Below, one piece after another: positions 32,889 through 41,321 of a stretch of DNA of 41,955 bases (position 1 is its first letter; the number at the start of each line of letters is the position of its first letter). The DNA lies in contig CAJWLL010000015.1 of assembly GCA_913043275.1 (NCBI GenBank), positions 1 through 41,955 of the forward strand. The letters are read 5' to 3'. The stretch is from an uncultured Flavobacteriaceae bacterium (lineage in GTDB: Bacteria; Bacteroidota; Bacteroidia; Flavobacteriales; Flavobacteriaceae). A program made the translations under genes and the position numbers. The notes under the pieces were generated by a model. The model was not told the DNA's origin. It did not search any database and saw only the letters and a list, made by a program, of their open reading frames with translations.

Positions 32889-33158
32889 TCAATTCTTCTT
32901 GCGATGAATAAATGCGAATATAATGATGAACATTTGTAATATTCCAGAAACCCCATTGGCCGTAATCACTGCAATACTATCAATCAAAATTCCATAGCAA
33001 AGCCAAATACAAATCCCAATAAACATTATCACATACATGGTAATAGAGACACCACTAGCATCACGTTTTTTACATATTTTGTGAACCTGAGGTATAAAAG
33101 CAATAGTTGTAAAAGTAGCAGCGATCAGTCCAATGATTTCAATTTGTAAGTCGGTCAT
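32889..33158 (-). CDS. SemiSWEET sugar transporter
   Basis: This 89-residue protein has three transmembrane helices and the PQ-loop pattern FIPQVHKICKKRDASGVS, then YVIMFIGICIWLCYGILI and ITANGVSGILQMFIIIF. SemiSWEETs dimerise to form a sugar uniporter. The sugar is unknown. Its ATG overlaps the leuS stop by one base (TGATG), so its translation depends on leuS, a common flavobacterial order without obvious functional link. Confidence 0.92.
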   Translation of the reverse strand: MTDLQIEIIGLIAATFTTIAFIPQVHKICKKRDASGVSITMYVIMFIGICIWLCYGILIDSIAVITANGVSGILQMFIIIFAFIHRKKN

Positions 33159-35971
33159 CAGATGACAATATTTATTATTTTACCTGGTACCACAATGATT
33201 TTTTTAGGTGAGGCGCCATCGATTTGATCCAGTGTTTTTTGGTCTTTCATCACAGCCTCCTTAATTTCCTTAACTCCAATATCCAATGAAAGCTCTATGG
33301 TAAAACGCATTTTACCATTAAAAGAGACCGGGTATTCTTTGGTGGTCTCTTCTACCTTGCTGGGGTCAAAGGTGGGAAAGGGCTCAAATTCAATGCTCTC
33401 GATATGCCCCAACTGTTGCCATAACTCTTCACAAAAATGAGGAGCAAAGGGGGAAAGTAATACTAAAAGAGGTTCCAGCACCTCCTTATTGGAACACTTT
33501 AAGGCCGTCAATTCATTAATGCATATCATAAAAGTACTGACACAGGTATTGAAAGACAAGCGCTCGATGTCATCAGTTATTTTTTTGATGGTTTGATGAA
33601 GTACTTTTAGGCTTTCCGCACTGGCTGCCGATTTGCTTACTCTCCATTGACCTTGTTGATAAAACAATCGCCAGAATTTTTTAAGAAAGTTGTGCACTCC
33701 GGAGATTCCGGCGGTATTCCAAGGTTTATCTTGTTCAATGGGGCCCAAAAACATCTCATACATCCTAAGGGTATCTGCACCATAGTTGTCACAGATTTCA
33801 TCGGGATTGACCACATTGTGTTTTGACTTAGACATTTTTTCAACCTCTCTGCCAACAATATACTTTCCTTTTTCAAGCACAAAATCGGCATTTTGAAAAT
33901 CTTTTTGCCAATTTTTAACCGCCTCCAAATCCAATTCATCCTGGGTATTTACCAAACTAACATCCACATGTATAGGCTGAACTTGGTGTTCGCCGATCAA
34001 GCTTTTTGAGAGGAAGGTTTGAGTCCCTTTTTTTCGATATACAAAGGCTGAATTTCCTAAAATCATCCCTTGATTGACCAACTTTTTAGCGTATTCCTCT
34101 GTACTTGCATAACCGAGGTCAAAAAGCACTTTTTGCCAAAATCTGGAATACAAAAGGTGTCCGGTAGCGTGTTCACTTCCACCCATGTAAAAATCCACAT
34201 CTTTCCAGTAGTCCAATGCTTTGGGCCCTACCCATTTCATTTGATTTTGAGCATCCATATAGCGGTTAAAATACCAAGAGCTTCCCGCCCAACCCGGCAT
34301 GGTATTGAGTTCCAAAGGAAAAACAGTTTGATGGTCGATCCGATCTACGGAAACCACTTCTTCCTTGGCCTCGTCCCAAGCCCATGTTTTGGCGTTCCCC
34401 AAGGGGGGGTTTCCATCTTCAGTCGGGAGGTATTTTTCCACTTCGGGCAGTTCCAAGGGCAGGTGTTGCTCCTGCAATGGTATGGGAGTCTCCCCCTTAA
34501 AGTATATGGGAATGGGCTCCCCCCAATATCTTTGTCGGCTGAAAATAGCATCTCTGAGTCTAAAGTTTACCGCACCTTTTCCGCAGTTTTTGGTTTCTAA
34601 CTCCACAATTACTCTCTCTATCGCTTCTTTGTAATCCAAACCATTTAAAAAATCGGAATGGGTCAATTTTACATTTCCTTTTTCCGAAAAAGCAGCTTCA
34701 GACACATCGACCCCTTCGAAAATGTTGACGATGGGCAAATCGAAATGAGTGGCGAAATCAAAATCCCTTTGGTCTCCACTGGGCACTGCCATAACTGCTC
34801 CGGTTCCATAACCTGCCAGTACGTATTCACCAACCCAAATAGGAACGGCTGCCCCGGTAAATGGATGAAGGGCATGAGCACCGATAAACACCCCGCTGAT
34901 TGACTTGACATCAGCTTGTCGTTCACGATCCGACTTCTGAGCGACCAGGGCGGTATAGTCGGCAACTGCCTTTTGCTGTTCCGGGCTGGTGATTTTTTTT
35001 AACAACTCATGCTCAGGGGCAAGCGTCATATAGGTCACCCCAAAAATAGTGTCTGGCCGGGTGGTGAAAACCTCCAATTTCTCGGGATGATTTTTAACTT
35101 GAAAATAAATGCTGGCCCCTTTTGATTTTCCAATCCAGTTCCTTTGCATTTCTTTGAGAGAATCCGACCAGTCCAAGACATCCAAGCCCAGTAAAAGTCT
35201 GTTGGCATAGGCGCCGATGCGCATACTCCACTGACGCATCTTCTTTTTAGTCACAGGATGTCCCCCACGTTCCGAAACTCCGTTTACGATTTCGTCATTG
35301 GCCAAAACCGTCCCCAAGGAGGGGCACCAATTGACCTGGGTTTCTGACAAATATGTGAGTCGGTAATTCAATAAGATTTTTTGTTGTTGGTTATGGTCAA
35401 AAGACTTCCACTCTTGGGCCTCAAAAACAGGCGTATCATTATCGCAATAGGCTTTTACATTTGTATTGCCTTCCTTTTCAAAGCGCAGTATCAGTTCCGA
35501 AACAGGAATGGCCTTATCCACTTCGAGATCATAATAGGAATCAAATAATTTTAAGAATATCCACTGTGTCCAGCGGTAGTAATTCGGTTCAGAAGTCCGC
35601 ACCTCGCGATCCCAATCGAAAGAAAATCCCATACGATCGAGTTGCTTACGGTATCTGTTGATGTTGGTTGTGGTCGTTTTGGAGGGATGCTGTCCGGTCT
35701 GAATGGCGTATTGCTCTGCCGGAAGCCCAAAAGAATCGTAGCCCTGTGGATGCAAAACATTAAATCCCGAATGTCTTTTGAATCGTGCAATGATATCACT
35801 GGCGATGTATCCCAAGGGATGACCTACATGAAGACCTGCACCAGAGGGATAGGGAAACATATCTAGCACATAGTACTTGGGTTGATCTCTTTCGTTGTCT
35901 GCCTTAAAGGTTTTATGGGTCGCCCAAAAGTCTTGCCACTTTTTTTCAATTTGCAGAAAATCGTAATTCAT
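33158..35971 (-). CDS. leuS: Leucyl-tRNA synthetase
   Basis: This 937-residue class Ia synthetase has the HIGH motif in YPSGAGLHVGHPLGY (HVGH at 48-51), the CP1 editing domain with EVFTTRPDTIFGVTYM, GSEHATGHLLYSRFW, the KMSKS motif in VEKMSKSKHNVVNP and a C-terminal anticodon-binding region. The length is close to other bacterial LeuRS. It is divergent from ftsX. I could not find a clear TAnnTTTG promoter between 35972 and 36087. The one-base overlap at its end couples it to SemiSWEET. Confidence 0.98.
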   Translation of the reverse strand: MNYDFLQIEKKWQDFWATHKTFKADNERDQPKYYVLDMFPYPSGAGLHVGHPLGYIASDIIARFKRHSGFNVLHPQGYDSFGLPAEQYAIQTGQHPSKTTTTNINRYRKQLDRMGFSFDWDREVRTSEPNYYRWTQWIFLKLFDSYYDLEVDKAIPVSELILRFEKEGNTNVKAYCDNDTPVFEAQEWKSFDHNQQQKILLNYRLTYLSETQVNWCPSLGTVLANDEIVNGVSERGGHPVTKKKMRQWSMRIGAYANRLLLGLDVLDWSDSLKEMQRNWIGKSKGASIYFQVKNHPEKLEVFTTRPDTIFGVTYMTLAPEHELLKKITSPEQQKAVADYTALVAQKSDRERQADVKSISGVFIGAHALHPFTGAAVPIWVGEYVLAGYGTGAVMAVPSGDQRDFDFATHFDLPIVNIFEGVDVSEAAFSEKGNVKLTHSDFLNGLDYKEAIERVIVELETKNCGKGAVNFRLRDAIFSRQRYWGEPIPIYFKGETPIPLQEQHLPLELPEVEKYLPTEDGNPPLGNAKTWAWDEAKEEVVSVDRIDHQTVFPLELNTMPGWAGSSWYFNRYMDAQNQMKWVGPKALDYWKDVDFYMGGSEHATGHLLYSRFWQKVLFDLGYASTEEYAKKLVNQGMILGNSAFVYRKKGTQTFLSKSLIGEHQVQPIHVDVSLVNTQDELDLEAVKNWQKDFQNADFVLEKGKYIVGREVEKMSKSKHNVVNPDEICDNYGADTLRMYEMFLGPIEQDKPWNTAGISGVHNFLKKFWRLFYQQGQWRVSKSAASAESLKVLHQTIKKITDDIERLSFNTCVSTFMICINELTALKCSNKEVLEPLLVLLSPFAPHFCEELWQQLGHIESIEFEPFPTFDPSKVEETTKEYPVSFNGKMRFTIELSLDIGVKEIKEAVMKDQKTLDQIDGASPKKIIVVPGKIINIVI

Positions 35972-36087
35972 TAAGGCTTGTTTTTTGAATGCGTAAAAAT
36001 ACGCTTATTAAGGAAAGGAAAAAAGTTTCGGCTCTCAAGCTTCTTTTTATTGATGGTTTTTTAATTTTACTGAAACAAACTATCCCG

Positions 36088-36966
36088 ATGCGACAACTGC
36101 CTGAAGAAAGATTCAACAAGCGAAGACTGATTTCCACGTATTTTTCAGTTGTAGTGAGCATTTCTTTGGTACTGTTTTTAACGGGTATCCTGGGTATATT
36201 GTTGATTAATTCCAAAAAAGTAGCGGATCACTTTAAAGAGCAAATCGTAATGTCGATCTATGTAAAAGACTCAGCCAAAGATATCGAACTTAAGCAACTT
36301 CAAAAAACCTTGCGTTTGAATACCGCTACCAAAAACGTGATTTTTGTTTCCAAAGAGGAGGCTTCGAAAAGACACGCCAACGAAATTGGGGAAGATTTTA
36401 TGGAGTTTTTGGGATACAATCCACTGCTCAATTCTATAGATGTTTATTTTAAGGCCAGCTTTTTGAACCCTGCCATGGTTTCAAAACTGAGTAAAGACAT
36501 TGCGCTTTACAGCTACGTCAATGAAGTGGTCTATGATCGGCCGCTGCTGGAGTTGTTGGATGAGAACATCAAAAAAATAACTCTTTGGATGTTGTTGGCA
36601 AGTGGCCTGTTCATATTTGTGGCGCTGCTGTTGATCAACAGTTCCATCCGACTGTCCATCTACTCCAAAAGGCTAATCATCAAAACCATGCAATTGGTCG
36701 GGGCAACCAAAAGCTTTATCCGAAGACCCTTTATCAAAACCCACTTTCTGATGAGCACTTTGGGTGCCGTCATTGCCATGTCAGGAATGGCATTGGTAAT
36801 TTATGAAATGCAAAAGCGATTTCCCGAATTGCAAATTTTTGACAACCCTTTGGAACCGGCGCTGGTTTTTATCGGAGTCTCTCTTTTGGGTTTGGGGATC
36901 ACAATTATAAGTACTTTCTTTGCCACACAACGTTATTTGAACCTAAAGTCCGACGCTGTAAACTAA
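36088..36966 (+). CDS. ftsX: Cell division protein FtsX
   Basis: This 292-residue inner-membrane protein has one helix (ISTYFSVVVSISLVLFLTGILG), an extracytoplasmic domain (about 45-160, SIYVKDSAKDIE...VYDRPLLELLDENI) and three further helices in the FtsX permease domain. With the ATPase FtsE it activates peptidoglycan hydrolysis at the septum; ftsE is not adjacent. The ATG at 36088 gives the standard flavobacterial length and start (EERFNKRRLISTYF). An ATG at 35989 would add 33 unusual residues and includes a GCGTA/TACGC hairpin, so that part is probably leader. Confidence 0.9.
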   Translation: MRQLPEERFNKRRLISTYFSVVVSISLVLFLTGILGILLINSKKVADHFKEQIVMSIYVKDSAKDIELKQLQKTLRLNTATKNVIFVSKEEASKRHANEIGEDFMEFLGYNPLLNSIDVYFKASFLNPAMVSKLSKDIALYSYVNEVVYDRPLLELLDENIKKITLWMLLASGLFIFVALLLINSSIRLSIYSKRLIIKTMQLVGATKSFIRRPFIKTHFLMSTLGAVIAMSGMALVIYEMQKRFPELQIFDNPLEPALVFIGVSLLGLGITIISTFFATQRYLNLKSDAVN

Positions 36967-36975
36967 AATCTTAAG

Positions 36976-37221
36976 ATGAGTGATCAAAGCCCAAAAAAGG
37001 AATTCTTGTTCAGCAAAAGAAACTATCGATTTTTGCTCTTCTCACTGGCTTTAATTGCCTTGGGTTTTATAATAATGACAGGCGGAGGAAGTGAAGACCC
37101 CAATGTTTTCAATCCCGAAATTTTTAATTTCCGCAGAATCAGGTTGGCTCCCACCATCGTACTGATGGGTTTTGGCCTTGCAATTTACGCCATCTTGTTG
37201 CCTCCAAAAAAACATAAATGA
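36976..37221 (+). CDS. DUF3098 membrane protein
   Basis: This 81-residue protein has two transmembrane helices (about 18-35 and 58-75) and the DUF3098 pattern FSKRNYRFLLFSLALIALGF, then MTGGGSEDPNVFNPEIFNFR. Function is unknown. It sits nine bases after ftsX and overlaps uppP by four bases (ATGA). The ftsX-DUF3098-uppP-truB order is conserved in flavobacteria, suggesting an envelope role, but only by association. Confidence 0.9.
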   Translation: MSDQSPKKEFLFSKRNYRFLLFSLALIALGFIIMTGGGSEDPNVFNPEIFNFRRIRLAPTIVLMGFGLAIYAILLPPKKHK

Positions 37222-38006
37222 GTACGCTAGAAACGCTGATTCTTGGGATCGTTCAGGGTCTAACAGAGTTTTTGCCTGTTTCCTCCAGCGGTCATTTGGA
37301 ATTGGTAAAAACCATTTTTGGCAGTGATTACGAGCAACAGCAGGGCTTGTTGGTCACCATTACGCTACACGCTGCAACAGCCTTCAGTACCCTTTTTGTC
37401 TTTAGAAAAGACATAGCATTGATCCTTTCCGATTTATTATACTTCAAAAAGGGCGAGAGTTTGAATTTCAGTATAAAAATTATCCTTTCCATGATCCCGG
37501 CAGTGATCATCGGTCTTTTTTTCGAAAATTTTATAACCTCTCTTTTTAATGGCAAAATCGCCCTGGTAGGTGTTATGTTGATGATTACGGCCATGCTTTT
37601 GTTTTTGGCAGATCGGGTTCATGAGAACAACAAAAAATTGAATTATAACAACGCCTTTGCCATAGGGGTCATACAAGCTATTGCCATACTCCCAGGTATT
37701 TCCAGAAGTGGCGCCACAATCGCACTGGCTGTTTTGCTGAAGATTGACCGAGACAAGGCTGCCCGATTTTCTTTCCTCATGGTCATTCCCTTGATTTTGG
37801 GAAGTATGGCCAAAAGCATTCTGGACGGGGACTTAAGTCAAGAAAGCACGGCTTTGCTTCCTTTGTTGGTCGGTTTTTTAAGTGCTTTTATTACCGGGGT
37901 TTTTGCCTGTCGATGGATGATTGCCTTGGTAAAAAAAAGCCAACTCAAATACTTCAGTTTCTACTGTATAGCATTGGGGATACTTACCATCCTTTTTAGT
38001 TTTTGA
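37218..38006 (+). CDS. uppP: Undecaprenyl-diphosphate phosphatase
   Basis: This 262-residue membrane enzyme of the BacA/UppP family recycles the lipid carrier for peptidoglycan. The two active-site regions are QGLTEFLPVSSSGHLEL (residues 14-30) and LPGISRSGATIALAV. About seven or eight hydrophobic segments are present. It overlaps DUF3098 by four bases and is followed after one base by truB, so the four genes form a tight operon with ftsX. Confidence 0.96.
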   Translation: MSTLETLILGIVQGLTEFLPVSSSGHLELVKTIFGSDYEQQQGLLVTITLHAATAFSTLFVFRKDIALILSDLLYFKKGESLNFSIKIILSMIPAVIIGLFFENFITSLFNGKIALVGVMLMITAMLLFLADRVHENNKKLNYNNAFAIGVIQAIAILPGISRSGATIALAVLLKIDRDKAARFSFLMVIPLILGSMAKSILDGDLSQESTALLPLLVGFLSAFITGVFACRWMIALVKKSQLKYFSFYCIALGILTILFSF

Positions 38007-38007
38007 G

Positions 38008-38706
38008 ATGAATTTATCACTTGAATCCATTTTGGAGGGTCAGCTATTGTTGTTGGATAAACCACTCGAATGGACTTCTTTTCAAGTGGTCAACAAATTG
38101 AGGTGGGCCTTAAAAAAGAAATACAAGCTCAAAAAACTCAAGGTAGGTCATGCGGGAACCCTCGATCCTTTGGCCACAGGACTCCTGCTGATTAGTACCG
38201 GAAAAATGACCAAAAAAATCAGTGAAATACAAGCCCTAGAAAAAGCCTATACCGGAACCATTACCCTAGGGGCAAGCACCCCATCCTATGATCTGGAAAC
38301 TGCCATAGATAAAAATTTTCCCGTCGATCACATCACAAAGCAGCAAATCAATACGGTCAAAAAAAACTTTGAAGGGGAAATTGACCAATACCCTCCCATT
38401 TACTCTGCCATCAAAAAAGACGGCAAGCGGCTTTATGATTACGCCAGAAGTGGAGAAAACACAAAAATTGAAGCCCGAAAAGTCACCCTTTACGCATTTG
38501 ATTTCATCCAAATCGATCTACCCCAGCTCCGTTTTCACGTCAGGTGTTCAAAAGGAACTTATATCCGCTCATTGGCCCACGATTTTGGCAAATCCCTCCA
38601 ATCGGGAGCGCATTTGAGTCAATTGAGAAGAATTGCTATAGGAGACTATAGGGTCAAAGATGCCCTTTCACCCGATCAAATTATAAAGCAACTGGACGAG
38701 ATATAA
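38008..38706 (+). CDS. truB: tRNA pseudouridine(55) synthase TruB
   Basis: This 232-residue enzyme isomerises U55 in the T loop of tRNAs. The motifs are LLLDKPLEWTSFQVVNKL at the N-terminus and the catalytic GHAGTLDPLATGLL with Asp53, then YPPIYSAIKKDGKRLY and the VRCSKGTYIRSLAHDFG motif. It lacks a C-terminal PUA domain, as is usual in short bacteroidetal members. In contrast to the RluB-like gene at 14835, its active site is intact. Confidence 0.96.
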   Translation: MNLSLESILEGQLLLLDKPLEWTSFQVVNKLRWALKKKYKLKKLKVGHAGTLDPLATGLLLISTGKMTKKISEIQALEKAYTGTITLGASTPSYDLETAIDKNFPVDHITKQQINTVKKNFEGEIDQYPPIYSAIKKDGKRLYDYARSGENTKIEARKVTLYAFDFIQIDLPQLRFHVRCSKGTYIRSLAHDFGKSLQSGAHLSQLRRIAIGDYRVKDALSPDQIIKQLDEI

Positions 38707-38739
38707 TCCAGGGATGAACTTTTAGTCCTTGATTTTTAA

Positions 38740-38747
38740 TAATTTTG
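38740..38747 (+). promoter_or_regulatory. Candidate -7 box of the nad operon
   Basis: TAATTTTG matches TAnnTTTG 17 bases before the nadA ATG. No clear TTG element lies at the correct distance; the nearest (38729-38731) is only eight bases upstream. Transcription from the ftsX-truB operon could also continue into nadA. Confidence 0.3.
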
Positions 38748-38764
38748 TATTAAATCATTTGATT

Positions 38765-39760
38765 ATGGAACTTACCTCAAATGAGGTAGCGGTAAGGTTG
38801 GCCCAAAAGGGTTATTTGGATTTGGATATCCCAAAAGGGATCGATTTAATTTCAGAAATCAAACGGCTCAAAAAAGAAAAAAAGGCAGTTTTGCTGGCAC
38901 ATTACTATCAAAATGCCGAAATTCAAGAGTTGGCTGACTATCTGGGTGACAGTCTGTACTTGGCTCAAACTGCAGAAAAGGTAGCAGCCGAAATTATTGT
39001 TTTTGCTGGCGTCCATTTTATGGCCGAAACAGCTAAAATTATCAACCCTGCCAAAAAAGTCATCCTCCCTGATCTGAATGCCGGTTGCTCCCTTGCCGAT
39101 TCCTGTCCCCCCGAGGATTTTAAAAAATTAATTGACCAATATCCTGGTGCAAGTGTAGTAACTTATATCAATTGCTCCGCAGAAATCAAAGCATTCAGCA
39201 CCATAGTATGTACTTCAAGCAATGCCGTAAGGGTAATAGGTTCCATACCTGAAGGAGAAACTATCATTTTCGCTCCCGACAAAAACTTGGGGCGCTATCT
39301 GATCAAAGAAACCGGAAGGGACATGATTTTATGGGACGGATCTTGTATAGTTCACGAGGCCTTTTCGTTTGAAAGAATTGTAACCCTCGCCAAGGAAAAC
39401 CCTACCGCCAAATTCATCGCCCATCCTGAAAGTAAATCTCAAGTACTAGACATTGCGCACTATATTGGCAGTACTTCGGGCTTGTTAAATTATGTAGAGA
39501 GAGATCCGGCACAAAACTTTATTGTGGCTACCGAAGCCGGTATCATTCATGAAATGAAAAAACGGTGTCCTGAAAAAATTTTTATTCCTGCACCCGTTGA
39601 GGATGAAACATGTGCTTGTAGCGAATGTGCCTTTATGAAACTCAATACACTAGAAAAGTTATTTCTGTGTTTAAAAAACGAACAGCCCGAAATAAAACTT
39701 TCTAAAAGCATTATCAAAAAAGCCAAACTTCCTATTACCAGAATGCTAAATCTAGACTAA
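38765..39760 (+). CDS. nadA: Quinolinate synthase
   Basis: This 331-residue 4Fe-4S enzyme condenses iminoaspartate with dihydroxyacetone phosphate to quinolinate. Cluster cysteines are visible in NAGCSLADSCP, IVCTSSNAV and the C-terminal ETCACSECAFMKLNTLEKL. It begins LAHYYQNAEIQELADYLGDS after a short N-terminal helix. The ATG at 38765 is preferred over a TTG at 38729, which precedes the candidate promoter box. nadB follows after four bases. A need for Fe-S cluster delivery links it to the mrp-nfu genes functionally. Confidence 0.96.
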   Translation: MELTSNEVAVRLAQKGYLDLDIPKGIDLISEIKRLKKEKKAVLLAHYYQNAEIQELADYLGDSLYLAQTAEKVAAEIIVFAGVHFMAETAKIINPAKKVILPDLNAGCSLADSCPPEDFKKLIDQYPGASVVTYINCSAEIKAFSTIVCTSSNAVRVIGSIPEGETIIFAPDKNLGRYLIKETGRDMILWDGSCIVHEAFSFERIVTLAKENPTAKFIAHPESKSQVLDIAHYIGSTSGLLNYVERDPAQNFIVATEAGIIHEMKKRCPEKIFIPAPVEDETCACSECAFMKLNTLEKLFLCLKNEQPEIKLSKSIIKKAKLPITRMLNLD

Positions 39761-39764
39761 AATT

Positions 39765-41321
39765 ATGGATACCAACATACTCGTTATAGGAAGTGGTATT
39801 TCTGGATTGACCTATGCCATCAAAATCTCAGAACAAGATCCGAGCCTCGAGATCGTTATTATTTCAAAAAATAGCCTGCTTGAAAGCAATACGAGATATG
39901 CCCAAGGAGGTATCGCTGTGGTCTCAAACTTTAAAAAAGATTCTTTTGACAAACACGTGGTAGACACACTAATCGCTGGTGCAGGAGAATGCGATAAGGA
40001 GGTAGTTGAATTTGTAGTAAAAGAGGGTCATGAACGTCTCCAAGAATTGATCGAATGGGGAATCTACTTCGATAAACAGAAAAATGGATTACACCTCACC
40101 AAAGAAGGGGGGCACTCAGAAAAAAGAATTGTACACCATAAGGACAAAACTGGGCTTGAAATTCAACAATCCTTGATCCGAAAAATCAAAACATTTCCCA
40201 ATATTTCTCTTTTGGAAAACCACACCCTTGTAGATTTGATTACAGACCACCACAGTGGAAGCGATTATAAAAGGTGTTTTGGGGCCTATGTCATTTCGAA
40301 TTTGGAACAACAGATTATTAAAATTTCTGCGCAAATCACTGTCTTAAGCACTGGAGGCGGAGGCCAGCTTTTCTCTCATACCACCAATCCCGAAAACTCC
40401 ACCGGAGATGGATTGGGGGCAGCCTACAGGGCCAAGGTCTATATAGAAGGACTACCTTTTGTTCAGTTTCACCCCACTGCTCTTTATCCTAAAATTAACG
40501 GAAATACTTTTTTAATTTCAGAGGCCGTTCGGGGAGAAGGAGCCATTTTAAAAAGTGTTTCAGGTAAAAGGTTCATGACAGAATATCACCCAAAAGCAGA
40601 ACTTGCTCCAAGGGACATTGTAGCCCGATCCATTACGGAAGTGATCAATGAAACCTGTGATGAATATGTTCTTTTAGATTGCCATGCTATCAGCGAAAAA
40701 GAATTTGAAAATCAATTCCCCACCATTAAAGAAAATTGTCAAAAAGTTGGAATCAACCCCCCAAAAGATTCCATTCCAGTAATACCTGCCGCACACTATT
40801 TTTGTGGCGGCATCAGTGTCAATCACTTTGGAGAAACAAAACTCAAAAGTTTATACTCGATAGGAGAATGCAGTTTTACAGGCCTGCATGGTGCCAATCG
40901 TTTAGCCTCCAATTCACTTCTGGAATCTCTCGTCTTTTCACATCGGGCGGCACTGAATTCCCTAGCTCAAATGAAGGGAGATCTTCCCCCGAGAGATTTC
41001 TACCACCAGCTTCCGGAATGGAAAGAAGAGCATTATATCTCCAATGAAAAAATCAGTGCCATTGGCCAGATGAAAAAACAATTACAAAATTTAATGACCG
41101 TTAAAGTTGGTGTTTTCAAAACATCATTAGGACTAACAGAGGCCGAAATGGAGTTAAAAAATATTTTCATGGAAACACAAGATATTTACCGACAAAACAA
41201 ATTGACATTGGGAATTTGTGAATTGAGAAATATGGTAAGTGTTGCCTATTTGATGATCAAACAGTCTCAAGACTTAAAAGAGAATAAAGGAGTTTTTTAC
41301 AATCAAGACTACGTTGAATAA
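39765..41321 (+). CDS. nadB: L-aspartate oxidase
   Basis: This 518-residue flavoprotein oxidises aspartate to iminoaspartate for NadA. FAD-binding LVIGSGISGLTYAI opens the protein. TRYAQGGIAVV, the STGGGGQLFSHTTNP segment, GLPFVQFHPTALY, SEAVRGEGAIL and IPAAHYFCGGISVN follow, and the end has GANRLASNSLLESLVF. NadB rather than succinate dehydrogenase is indicated by the operon and these motifs. Its last codons overlap the nadC start by eight bases. Confidence 0.97.
   Translation: MDTNILVIGSGISGLTYAIKISEQDPSLEIVIISKNSLLESNTRYAQGGIAVVSNFKKDSFDKHVVDTLIAGAGECDKEVVEFVVKEGHERLQELIEWGIYFDKQKNGLHLTKEGGHSEKRIVHHKDKTGLEIQQSLIRKIKTFPNISLLENHTLVDLITDHHSGSDYKRCFGAYVISNLEQQIIKISAQITVLSTGGGGQLFSHTTNPENSTGDGLGAAYRAKVYIEGLPFVQFHPTALYPKINGNTFLISEAVRGEGAILKSVSGKRFMTEYHPKAELAPRDIVARSITEVINETCDEYVLLDCHAISEKEFENQFPTIKENCQKVGINPPKDSIPVIPAAHYFCGGISVNHFGETKLKSLYSIGECSFTGLHGANRLASNSLLESLVFSHRAALNSLAQMKGDLPPRDFYHQLPEWKEEHYISNEKISAIGQMKKQLQNLMTVKVGVFKTSLGLTEAEMELKNIFMETQDIYRQNKLTLGICELRNMVSVAYLMIKQSQDLKENKGVFYNQDYVE

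Noticed and set aside
35989-36087. N-terminal extension of FtsX by 33 residues
   Set aside because: The extension is not like FtsX N-termini, contains a hairpin, and the ATG at 36088 gives the usual length and conserved start.
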